From NCBI RefSeq assembly GCF_001665575.1, contig NZ_LZSU01000017.1, positions 181,340 through 245,339 of the forward strand: DNA of 64,000 bases, given 5' to 3'. This DNA comes from Mycobacterium sp. 852013-51886_SCH5428379. GTDB taxonomy: Bacteria; Actinomycetota; Actinomycetes; Mycobacteriales; Mycobacteriaceae. The notes under the pieces were generated by a model. It made no database searches, was not told where the DNA came from, and saw only the letters and a list, made by a program, of their open reading frames with translations. Positions 8,475 through 15,908 of the stretch are shown one piece after another. The first letter of the stretch is position 1. Every line of letters begins with the position of its first letter. The position numbers and the translations under genes are program-made.

Positions 8475-9868
8475 TGCAGCAGTCCTAACAGCTGGTTGAA
8501 ACACTCCGACATGGACGGATGGGTGTAGATCTCGTCCCGCAATACCGATGCGGTGATGCCGTGGCGCATCGCCAGGGCGACGATGTTGATCACCTCCTGT
8601 GCGTCGTGACACAGCAGGGCAGCGCCGAGAATCCTGTCGGTTTCCGCGTCCACCACCACTTTCATCATCCCGGCCGTGTCATCGACGATGCGGGCTCTTG
8701 CCACGGTGGCCAGGTTCACCACCGGGCTGGCCGCCACTTTGAGGTCGTAACCCGCGGTGCGCGCTTGGTTTTCGGTAAGGCCGACACGTGCCAGTGGGGG
8801 GCTCAGGAACAGGCAGTTCGGAACTGCTCGGCGCTGGGCGGCAGACCTGGGTTCGGCAGCACCGCCGAGCTGATCGAGCACGATGCGGTAGTCGTCGAGA
8901 GAGATGTAGGTGAACTGCGGTCCGCCGTTGACATCCCCGACCGCATAGATGTGGGGTTGGCTGCTACGGCGGTAGTCATCGACCACGACGGCACCGGTGT
9001 CGGTCATCTCCACCCCGGCCCGATCAAGTCGGAGATAGGCGGAGTTGGGCGTGCGTCCGAGCGCGATCAGCACGACGTCGGCCTCGACGGTGGCGGCGCG
9101 TCCGCCGATGCGATACGCCACGCGTGCCAATGGGGGGGCGCCCGGCCGCGGAACAGTCTGCACTTCAGTGACTTCGGCGCCGGTGAGGATCGTGGCTCCC
9201 CTCCCGGACAGGACAGAAACTGCAGCGTCGGCGATGTCTGGGTCCTCATGTGCCAGAACGGCCGGACGTTGCTCCAGAACGGTCACGGAGGTGCCGTATC
9301 CGGCGTACATCGACGCGAACTCCAAACCGATGTAGCCGCCGCCGAGAATCACAAGCCGGTCCGGGCGCGAGGCACGCCGCAGCAACTCCGCACTGGTGAC
9401 CACGACCGGACTATGCCGCACGCCGGGTAGGTCGGGAATCACCGGTGTTGAGCCGGTACCGATGACGATGTCGCGCGCCACCACCGTGGCGAGACCGTCC
9501 TCGGTCTCTACCGCGACCGAGTTCGCATCGATGAAGCTCGCCCGACCGGTGAGCACCCGCAATGACGGGACCGACTGCAGTGCCGCGAGATTCGTAGCCC
9601 GCAACCCGGTGGTCAGCCGCTCTGTGGCAGCGACCGCATCCGCGTAAACCGACGTTCCGGACGAGCCGCGGGGCGAGTGCTCACTGCGGTACACCATCGA
9701 CTTCGTCGGCACACAGCCCGTGTTGATGCAGGTGCCGCCGTACATCTGCGCCGACTCCTCCACCAGCACGACACGCTGACCTTGTCGGCCCACCTCAGTC
9801 GCCAACGTCTTGCCGCCCTTGCCGAATCCGATGACGAGCAGATCGACCTCAATCACCTGCGGGGTCAC
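8471..9868 (-). CDS. RclA-like pyridine nucleotide-disulfide oxidoreductase
   Basis: A 465-residue FAD flavoprotein of the disulfide reductase family. The FAD loop VIGFGKGGKTLA (about residues 12-23) and the active disulfide GGTCINTGC (Cys47, Cys52) resemble E. coli RclA, the reactive-chlorine-resistance flavoprotein reported to reduce copper(II). A second Rossmann motif, LGGGYIGLEFASMY, binds NAD(P)H, and the C-terminal YTHPSMSE supplies the usual His-Glu pair. The GTG start overlaps the hydrolase stop by 4 bp (GTGA). A mercuric-reductase or dihydrolipoamide-dehydrogenase role is less likely: no metal-binding C-terminal Cys pair and no 2-oxoacid dehydrogenase neighbours. Confidence 0.88.
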   Translation of the reverse strand: MTPQVIEVDLLVIGFGKGGKTLATEVGRQGQRVVLVEESAQMYGGTCINTGCVPTKSMVYRSEHSPRGSSGTSVYADAVAATERLTTGLRATNLAALQSVPSLRVLTGRASFIDANSVAVETEDGLATVVARDIVIGTGSTPVIPDLPGVRHSPVVVTSAELLRRASRPDRLVILGGGYIGLEFASMYAGYGTSVTVLEQRPAVLAHEDPDIADAAVSVLSGRGATILTGAEVTEVQTVPRPGAPPLARVAYRIGGRAATVEADVVLIALGRTPNSAYLRLDRAGVEMTDTGAVVVDDYRRSSQPHIYAVGDVNGGPQFTYISLDDYRIVLDQLGGAAEPRSAAQRRAVPNCLFLSPPLARVGLTENQARTAGYDLKVAASPVVNLATVARARIVDDTAGMMKVVVDAETDRILGAALLCHDAQEVINIVALAMRHGITASVLRDEIYTHPSMSECFNQLLGLLQ

Positions 9869-10704
9869 GCGAGGAACTCGACGATCTCGCGGGCGAAGTC
9901 CGTGACGTGCTGGAAGAGGAACCCGTGCCCGGCATCGCTGTACAGAATGGCCTTGGCATTGGGCATCCGGCCCACCATCGCGAAGGTGGCGTAGGCATCG
10001 ATCATCCGGTCGTGCGCACCGTTGGCAACCAAGGTCGGAATGGTGATCTCCCTCAGGCGATCCCAGATACTCGAACCGGTCGAGGCAATGACGGCCAACT
10101 GCGCCTGCATCGTCTCGATCGACACCGGAACATGCTCCGGCGACAGGACACGGTCGTCCAACCTCCGCAACGACTCCAGTCCCCGCTTGCGACCCGGATC
10201 CTCATCGGGAAAGAACAGATAGAGAAAGTCATCGTCGTCGTTTACAGGCTTGGTGGCAACCTGCCAGATCTTCGGATCGGGTTGCGGCATGCCGGGGACA
10301 CCACCACCGGGAGAGCTGCCCGCGACGATCAGCCGGCGCACCAGATCAGGACGTTGCAACGTGGCCGCCTGCACCACGATCCCGCCCAACGACCAACCGA
10401 GCAGATCGACCTCGGACAGCCCCAAGGTGTCGACGAACTCGGTGAGTCCGCCGGCCAGGGCGGCCATGCTGGCCGGCGCGACGCCACTGGTCCTACCGTG
10501 CCCGATGTTGTCGAAAAGGATCACCTCACGTTCGGCTCCCAGTGCGTCCAGGAACGCCGGATCCCAGTGATCCATGGTGCCGCGAAAGCGCAACGCCAGC
10601 ACCAACGGGACACCGGTACCCGCACCGAAGCGACGGTAGGCGAACCGTGCGCTCGGCCCATCCAGATAGCGGGTCTCGGCCATCAACGACAACGAATTCT
10701 CCAT
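9865..10704 (-). CDS. Alpha/beta hydrolase
   Basis: About 279 residues with the alpha/beta-hydrolase fold: a strand followed by LRFRGTMDHWD, the FDNIGHGRTSG segment, the nucleophile elbow GWSLGG and a C-terminal catalytic His in DAGHGFLF. ATG 10704 is chosen because GAAGGG lies upstream at a usable distance; ATG 10722 is an alternative. It overlaps the start of the RclA-like gene by 4 bp. An esterase, lactonase or haloperoxidase-like activity is possible. Substrate unknown. Confidence 0.85.
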   Translation of the reverse strand: MENSLSLMAETRYLDGPSARFAYRRFGAGTGVPLVLALRFRGTMDHWDPAFLDALGAEREVILFDNIGHGRTSGVAPASMAALAGGLTEFVDTLGLSEVDLLGWSLGGIVVQAATLQRPDLVRRLIVAGSSPGGGVPGMPQPDPKIWQVATKPVNDDDDFLYLFFPDEDPGRKRGLESLRRLDDRVLSPEHVPVSIETMQAQLAVIASTGSSIWDRLREITIPTLVANGAHDRMIDAYATFAMVGRMPNAKAILYSDAGHGFLFQHVTDFAREIVEFLA

Positions 10705-10870
10705 ATGCTGTGCACCCTTCATCGATCGCTCGCGAGATCGCCTCGGATCCGCGTCATCTCCGGATTCTCTTGCCTGCAGACCGCGAGAGCCATAGGCACA
10801 TTGACTGTCTTCCATCCGGCGACGCCGCCGTCGGATCTGACCACCCGTAAGCAGGATGTGTCGCCTACGG

Positions 10871-11590
10871 TTACTCGAACGCGAAGTCGGATAGGTCCAC
10901 CGAGACGATCAGCGGATCAGCGGCCGCCGTGTTGTCATCGTTGCGCGGGAAGATGCGCAATCTGGAGGGCAACACGATTCCCTGCACGGTGACAGGATCG
11001 AGCAGATAGCGAGCGGCGGGATTGCTGCCTTGGATATCCACGTCGTAGTCGTGGCGACGCAACAGCCCCGTGTCGTCGACATAGAAGGTCTGGACCGTGC
11101 TGTGGGTGGCGATGTCCCGGGGGAAGGTCACGCGCAGCCGTCGCCAAGTCTCTCCGTTCTCCGCCCACGGCTCAATCTCGTCGGTCAACACCCCCGGTCG
11201 GGCCAGGATGAACGGAGATGTCAGGTAGGTCCACATCGTGTATCCGGCGAAGTAGGCGACCTGCGCGTTACTCCACGGGGTCTCCATGACGTACCCGGCA
11301 AATGAATCACGGGGTTCGTCGAGTTGCTCGACGACCTCGCCCGCGGGTGTTTCAATGGTGACTCGCTTCGGGGTGAACTGGGACCGGTGATCGGTGGGGG
11401 CGAAAGGCCAGTGCGACACCCACTCTCGGTTGAGGTCGACGCGGACGTTGGCCTCCTGCAATACCGTCGGCTGACCCTTGACTCCCCACAGCACACCGCC
11501 CTGGTGCAGTCGGGCGTTCAGGAACGCGAACCGGCGGAACCGGTCGAGACCGCCGTGCGCATCAAGCATCACATCAACCAAGTCAGACAT
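10871..11590 (-). CDS. Conserved hypothetical protein, first gene of the RclA operon
   Basis: A 239-residue soluble-looking protein I do not recognise. It has no signal peptide or membrane segment. Alternating strands rich in Trp and Tyr (WVSHWPF, YFAGYTMWTYL) and the ending LIVSVDLSDFAFE suggest a beta-rich, lipid-binding-like or LolA-like fold; this is a guess. The start is supported by GAGGAGACAAG directly before ATG. It is 166 bp upstream of the hydrolase gene, with the 35-bp element 0.32 kb further upstream, and so is probably the first gene of the operon. Confidence 0.75.
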   Translation of the reverse strand: MSDLVDVMLDAHGGLDRFRRFAFLNARLHQGGVLWGVKGQPTVLQEANVRVDLNREWVSHWPFAPTDHRSQFTPKRVTIETPAGEVVEQLDEPRDSFAGYVMETPWSNAQVAYFAGYTMWTYLTSPFILARPGVLTDEIEPWAENGETWRRLRVTFPRDIATHSTVQTFYVDDTGLLRRHDYDVDIQGSNPAARYLLDPVTVQGIVLPSRLRIFPRNDDNTAAADPLIVSVDLSDFAFE

Positions 11591-11987
11591 CTTGTCTCCT
11601 CGAAAGGCACATCCCCGGTGGGATTCACGATGGAAAGGAGCTGATTCAGTTCAGCTCCACACGATGACTCTGGGCCATCGTCAGCCGACCAGGCATCCGT
11701 CAGATGACTACGTTTCGGCGCTTTCGGACGGTGGTCAGCGCAACGAGGAGCGGTTGTGCCGGTTAATACCGCGCGTGGAATGCGTCTTCTGGACGTGAGC
11801 CCGCGCGGTGCTGTCGCCATCGCACAGCTCACCCTTAATCAGCCGTCAGTGGAGCCGGGTGAAAGAACCACGAGGCGTACGGAGACTGTTATGCCGGTTC
11901 TACACATCGGGGAATATGCAGAAATCGAATATGCAGTGTTACCAGTAGGCGAGTCATGCCGCAGCCGAACAGACTCCCCGCATACTC
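11591..11987. other. 397-bp intergenic control region of the RclA operon
   Basis: No gene is visible here. It separates the start of the leftward operon at 11590 from the stop of the lipoprotein gene at 11988. It contains copy 2 of the 35-bp element at 11913-11947. No other clear dyad or promoter was found. Confidence 0.5.
11913..11947 (-). promoter_or_regulatory. 35-bp duplicated element, copy 2 (candidate operator)
   Basis: AATATGCAG at 11913-11921 and 11928-11936 and GTTACCAGTA at 11938-11947 reproduce copy 1 (3058-3092) with identical spacing and only three substitutions. Neither copy lies in a coding region, so the conservation is not due to protein sequence. Confidence 0.6.
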
Positions 11988-12590
11988 CTAGAGTCCGGAC
12001 GGCACGACGTTGCCGTTGACCGTCACCTCGACCTCACCGGTCTTCGGATCGAACGTAATTGTGCCGTGCTCGAAGGTCGTCACAAGAAGATCGCCGACGG
12101 GGTTCTCATCGCTTGTCGGTACGCCCAGCGGGCCCGGCGAACCGTTCTTGCCCCCGATGTCGGGAACGCCGTCCTCGTCGCGTTCGATGTTCCACGCCTC
12201 GCGAATCTTCCCCCAGGTGATGTACGCCGGTGTGCCGACTTCGTCATTCTTGGCGACGATGACGCCGCCCTGAAACTGTTGGAACACCACCCCGCTGTCG
12301 CGGGTGCCTGCATTGTGGTCACCGGTCAGCGGCTTACCGAGCGCCTGCTTCTGCATGTCGGTCGCTGTCGAGTACTTCGCCGCGATCGGACCGGTAAGCG
12401 TTACCTCGACGTCCCGCTCCCCGATCAGCTTAACCTCGGCCGGTGGCGCCTCCACCTCGGAGGTAGAAATCAACTCGACCTGCGGCGGCGTGGACGCGTC
12501 GACGCTCTCGCCACTGCCACACCCCACGGTTATCAGCGCCACGGCGGCTAGACCGACGATCGCCGGAGAACGGTATGTGTTCGTACGCAT
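11988..12590 (-). CDS. LGFP-repeat lipoprotein
   Basis: About 200 residues. An N-terminal export signal (AIVGLAAVALITVGC) ends in a lipobox-like Cys, so the protein is probably a membrane-anchored lipoprotein. The C-terminal part carries LGFP-like motifs (GPLGVPTSDE preceded by ITWGKIREAW) known from mycolate-layer-associated proteins such as the Corynebacterium Cop1 extension. ATG 12590 is preferred over GTG 12608 because GTGGGA lies just before it. It is separate from the leftward operon downstream. Function probably concerns the envelope; exact role unknown. Confidence 0.8.
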   Translation of the reverse strand: MRTNTYRSPAIVGLAAVALITVGCGSGESVDASTPPQVELISTSEVEAPPAEVKLIGERDVEVTLTGPIAAKYSTATDMQKQALGKPLTGDHNAGTRDSGVVFQQFQGGVIVAKNDEVGTPAYITWGKIREAWNIERDEDGVPDIGGKNGSPGPLGVPTSDENPVGDLLVTTFEHGTITFDPKTGEVEVTVNGNVVPSGL

Positions 12591-12685
12591 GGAACATCCC
12601 ACTTTCACGCCTCGTCTCGCGGCAGACCCTCGCAGGTCCGGACTTACTCGTTGACCAACCTACGGGAAGCCGGCACCCGCCGGAC

Positions 12686-12940
12686 TCAGGCGGAAGCCTT
12701 GCCCGAACCCTCGCTGCCTCGTCTAGCGTTGCTCCGTCGAGCGAATGGCGATTCCGGCCGGAAGCGTGCGCCGTGGTGGGTGTCGGCGATCCCGCGGCCG
12801 ATGATCGGCTCATTGCTGAACGGGCCGTGGAGCACCACGTCCTCGTCGAGCAAGCTGGTCAGGGTGTCAGTGTCTGCGCCGCCGTTCATGCAGTCGGCGA
12901 CGGACTCCAGGGTGGCGCGATGCGGGGCGAAGGTGGTCAT
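12686..12940 (-). pseudogene. Truncated NTF2/SnoaL-like gene
   Basis: The first 50 residues (APHRATLESVADCMNGG, then LTSLLDEDVVLHGPF and GRGI) match the start of a SnoaL/NTF2-like polypeptide. After about residue 52 the sequence turns into Arg- and Ser-rich text unlike the fold. The open frame is only 84 codons, whereas such proteins have about 130. The beginning resembles that of the broken gene at 14742 (APHRDTVKLFVDCMHGG), so the two are paralogs in decay on either side of the TetR/SDR pair. Confidence 0.6.
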
Positions 12941-12966
12941 GGTTCCCTAGTGGTGGCGAGTGAGTT

Positions 12967-13224
12967 TCATTGTTGGGCAACAGACTTGCCGCTCTCGGCA
13001 ACGTAGTGGCCGTTGTCCAGATCGTCGAGCAGGCGACGCTGAGTGGGTTCCCAGCCGAGTGTCTCGCGCGTGATCAGGTTTGAGGTCGGCAGGTTCATCG
13101 TGACCAGATTCGTGAACATTCCGAAGTATCCCGGCAGCATCAGTTCGTCCACGGGCACGCTGACGGTGGGCAGACCCAGACGGCTGCCGATGCAACGAAC
13201 GAATCCTGCACCACTTGGCCACAA
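12967..13224 (-). pseudogene. 3' fragment of an NAD-dependent epimerase/dehydratase
   Basis: The reading frame ends with LGLPTVSVPVDEL, then ITRETLGWEPT and LLDDLDNGHY, the typical C-terminus of an atypical extended SDR (NAD-dependent epimerase/dehydratase family). Only about 80 residues of an expected 280-300 remain and no N-terminal Rossmann motif is found. The frame is lost upstream near 13225-13283, where the TetR gene ends. It is a gene remnant. Confidence 0.6.
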
Positions 13225-13283
13225 CCCATCGCGACGCCCCCATCGAAGACCAGACCTTCTGAGAACCGACCGACGCCGGGTTT

Positions 13284-13874
13284 TCAGCGTGCGTCGAGCG
13301 GCTCCCCTGCCCCGGGAATGGCGTTGTCGATGAGGACCGCGGCGATGCCGGCGGCGGTGGCGAAGCTTTCGGAGTTGAGGACTCGGTTTCGCGCCGAGGC
13401 GCCGTCGAGGAGCAGCGCCAGCTGTTCACCGAGTTGTTCAGGGTCGGTGGCGCCGGCCTCGCGGGCGGCTTCGGCGAACCGCGCGGCAAAGGCTTTCTTG
13501 TAGTCGCGGGCGTGCAGGCGGGCCGGGTGGTCCGGGTCGTTGATCTCGACGGCCGCTGCGATGAAGGGGCACAGTGGCCCCTCGAGGTCGAACGCGGCGA
13601 GGAGCCTGTTGCGAGGCGTGAGGTCGGTGCGGTCGAACACCTCGGGCAGGACGTCGGGGTCGAAACGGCGGAGGTGCTCGGCGATCAGCGCATCCTTGCT
13701 CGCGAAGTGCTGGTAAAAGGTCCGCTTGGACACCTGGGCCACCGCGCAGAGCTGGTCCAGGCCGGTGCTGTTGATGCCGTGATCGCGGAACAACTGACGC
13801 GACGCGTCGAGAATGCGCTCTCGTGCACCCCTGCCGCGGCGTAGGCCTTGCGGCCCCTTCTCCAACTGCGTCAT
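13284..13874 (-). CDS. TetR/AcrR family repressor
   Basis: A 196-residue TetR-type regulator. Residues 20-65 hold the helix-turn-helix (ERILDASRQLF, then VSKRTFYQHFASKDAL). The C-terminal ligand domain ends GAGEPLDAR. ATG 13874 is chosen: a -10-like TATTCT (minus strand, 13881-13886) lies 6 nt before it, suggesting leaderless translation. It is divergent from an SDR gene, with two copies of a 15-bp motif between them, so it most likely represses itself and the SDR. Confidence 0.9.
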   Translation of the reverse strand: MTQLEKGPQGLRRGRGARERILDASRQLFRDHGINSTGLDQLCAVAQVSKRTFYQHFASKDALIAEHLRRFDPDVLPEVFDRTDLTPRNRLLAAFDLEGPLCPFIAAAVEINDPDHPARLHARDYKKAFAARFAEAAREAGATDPEQLGEQLALLLDGASARNRVLNSESFATAAGIAAVLIDNAIPGAGEPLDAR

Positions 13875-13902
13875 GAGCCCAGAATAGCGCCGTCGGGTAC
13901 CC

Positions 13903-13972
13903 ATCGGTGTACATAACTTGTGCCGCACACCACGATGCGCGTAGGTTAGGTATACCGATCGGTGTACATAAC
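13903..13972. promoter_or_regulatory. Duplicated TetR operator between tetR and SDR
   Basis: ATCGGTGTACATAAC occurs twice in direct orientation, at 13903-13917 and 13958-13972 (55 bp apart). The second copy extends into a near-perfect dyad, GTATACC-GATC-GGTGTAC. The sites lie in the divergent promoter region, one near the TetR start and one near the SDR start. Confidence 0.7.
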
Positions 13973-13997
13973 ATCGGCACAACGGATGGACGAGATC

Positions 13998-14732
13998 ATG
14001 GGAAAGCTCGAGGGCAAGGTCGCGGTGATCACCGGCGCGACCAGCGGTATGGCACTGGCCGGGGCCGAGCTGTTCGTCAAGGAAGGTGCTCACGTCTTCA
14101 TCTCGGGCCGACGCAAGGACGCGCTGGACGAGGCCGTCGAATTGATCGGCCGGAATGTGACTGGTGTACAGGGTGATTCGGCCGACCTGGACGATCTGGA
14201 CCGTCTGTTCGACACGGTCAGGCGGGAAAAGGGCGCGATCGACGTGTTGTGGGCGAGCGCCGGGATGGGGATACAAGGCAGGCTCGGCGAGATCACCGAG
14301 GAGCAGTTCGATGCCACTTTCGGGCTGAACGCGCGCGGCACGCTGTTCACGGTCCAGAAGGCACTGCCGCTGTTCAACGACGGCGGCTCGATCTTCATGA
14401 CCGGCTCGAACGCTTCGCTCAAGGGTTACCCCGAGTGGAGTGTGTACGCGGCGAGCAAGGCCCTGCTACGCGCCTACGCACGGGTCTGGGTATCGGAGCT
14501 GAAGGACAGGAAGATCCGGGTGAACGTACTGACCCCCGGCCAGGTCGCCACACCGATACAGGAGCAGTTGTTCGACGAGGAAATGAAGGCGCAGTTCGAA
14601 TCCCTGATCCCGCGGGGAAAGATGGGCCAACCCGGGGAACTCGCGTCGGCCGCGTTGTTCCTCGCCTCGGACGACTCGAGCTACGTCAATGGCGTGGAAC
14701 TAGTTGTCGACGGCGGCACCTCAGCGATCTGA
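13998..14732 (+). CDS. SDR family oxidoreductase under TetR control
   Basis: A 244-residue classical SDR. The cofactor loop reads TGATSGMA, the last Gly of the usual TGxxxGxG being Ala. The active-site Ser and Tyr-Lys are seen in MTGSNAS and YAASK, and the C-terminus VNGVELVVDGG is typical. ATG 13998 is preferred: the frame is open back to GTG 13962, but that codon lies inside the second operator copy. The neighbouring TetR gene and paired operator suggest substrate-inducible expression. Substrate unknown. Confidence 0.88.
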   Translation: MGKLEGKVAVITGATSGMALAGAELFVKEGAHVFISGRRKDALDEAVELIGRNVTGVQGDSADLDDLDRLFDTVRREKGAIDVLWASAGMGIQGRLGEITEEQFDATFGLNARGTLFTVQKALPLFNDGGSIFMTGSNASLKGYPEWSVYAASKALLRAYARVWVSELKDRKIRVNVLTPGQVATPIQEQLFDEEMKAQFESLIPRGKMGQPGELASAALFLASDDSSYVNGVELVVDGGTSAI

Positions 14733-14741
14733 GGAGTGAAC

Positions 14742-15114
14742 ATGACCGGGATCGCTCCGCACCGCGACACCGTGAAACTTTTCGTCGACTGTATGCATGG
14801 CGGTACAGCCCGCTCTACGACCCGGTCACCGGCCGCGAGGCAGTTCTGGAAGCCATCCAGACCGTCAGCGCGGTGGCCGCCGATCTCACCTACACCGAAG
14901 TCTCAGCGGAGAGACCCACCACGCCGCGCACTTTCGACTTCAGGTCAAATACACCGTGGTCAACGGAATGGATTACATCCAGCTCGACGCAGATGGCAAG
15001 ATCGCCGAGGTCACCACATGGTGGCGACCCCTGCCGGCCGGCGTCGATATGCAGGGGCGGCTCGCGAGTCTCCTCGGTATGCAGACCTGGGCGCTCCGCA
15101 CTGATGCGGACTGA
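14742..15114 (+). pseudogene. NTF2/SnoaL-like gene broken by deletion and frameshifts
   Basis: It starts with ATG 14742 after GAGGAG, directly following the SDR gene. The text APHRDTVKLFVDCMHGG is followed, in a second frame, by YSPLYDPVTGREAVLEAIQ and VAADLTYTEV. A third frame then gives VKYTVVNGMDYIQLDADGKI and EVTTWWRP before the stop at 15114. The joints are near 14805 and 14940. About 20 residues expected between the first two blocks are missing, so a deletion is likely. The intact ancestor would have been a SnoaL-like enzyme paired with the SDR. Confidence 0.65.
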
Positions 15115-15197
15115 CGGCGAAAACCCGATCTCGAACCTCAGCGCCCGAGACTCGGCGCGGTTTCGGTTGTGACTCAGAGGCTTTGGATATCTGTCCG

Positions 15198-15845
15198 CTA
15201 GGGTCGGTGGCTTGGATCCCGGCCATTCCAGGCGACGAGGCGGTCGATGGCCGGCGCGTCATCCGAGATCGGGACGGTCTCGGCGAACGGGACGCGGACC
15301 TCGTCGAGACCCATCGCGGCCGACACTTCCTCATAAAATGCTCGGCGGTTCTCGGCCGGCAGGAAGTGGCGCGCCTCGAGCGCCGCGGCGACGACCGTGT
15401 CGTCCCAGTCCGGTTCCTGACCGGTCGCCGTCGCAAGATCCCACGTGTGGACGGTCAGCTCGGAGAAGTAGGTCGCCAGCACCTGCGCACCGGTGCCTGC
15501 GATCCACGGCAGCGCCATGGGTCGCTCGAGCACGGCGTCCTCGCTCCAGGCATCTACGGCTAGCCTCCCCGACTCCCTCCATGCATCGGACCAACGGTCG
15601 TCGGAAACGGTCGTCTCGGTGACCGCGAACGGGTCTCCGCCGTTGCCGAGGGCGGCAATTCGGCCAAGCACACCGATGAGGTGGGCGAGCATTGCTCGCA
15701 CGTCCATGTCAGTGCACGGCGTCGGGTGCGTGAGGTGCTCCGGCCGGACGCCGGCGATGACGACACCGCCGGTCGCGATGGCACGGTCGAGGATCGGCCG
15801 GGGATCTTTGAGATGGTCTGTAGCGGAACTGGTCGACGTGGTCAT
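15198..15845 (-). CDS. TIGR03086 family metal-binding protein (DinB/mycothiol-type)
   Basis: A 215-residue protein of the maleylpyruvate-isomerase N-terminal/TIGR03086 group. The signature THPTPCTDMDVRAMLAHLIG is followed by a helical bundle and the second conserved segment ELTVHTWDLATATG, with His residues expected to hold a metal. Relatives are mycothiol-dependent enzymes or have unknown roles. ATG 15845 is preferred; the frame remains open 30 nt upstream. It is divergent from a WYL regulator, which probably controls it through the dyad at 15865-15889. Confidence 0.85.
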   Translation of the reverse strand: MTTSTSSATDHLKDPRPILDRAIATGGVVIAGVRPEHLTHPTPCTDMDVRAMLAHLIGVLGRIAALGNGGDPFAVTETTVSDDRWSDAWRESGRLAVDAWSEDAVLERPMALPWIAGTGAQVLATYFSELTVHTWDLATATGQEPDWDDTVVAAALEARHFLPAENRRAFYEEVSAAMGLDEVRVPFAETVPISDDAPAIDRLVAWNGRDPSHRP

Positions 15846-15864
15846 GGCGCCATTGTTGCGGCTC

Positions 15865-15889
15865 AAACTGGTCACCTTCTGGCCAGTTT
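15865..15889. promoter_or_regulatory. Dyad operator between the TIGR03086 and WYL genes
   Basis: AAACTGG (15865-15871) and CCAGTTT (15883-15889) form a perfect inverted repeat with an 11-bp spacer in the 63-bp divergent intergenic region. It is the obvious binding site for the adjacent WYL/DeoR-type regulator. Confidence 0.6.
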
Positions 15890-15908
15890 TATGTGGAAGT
15901 GTGGTGGC

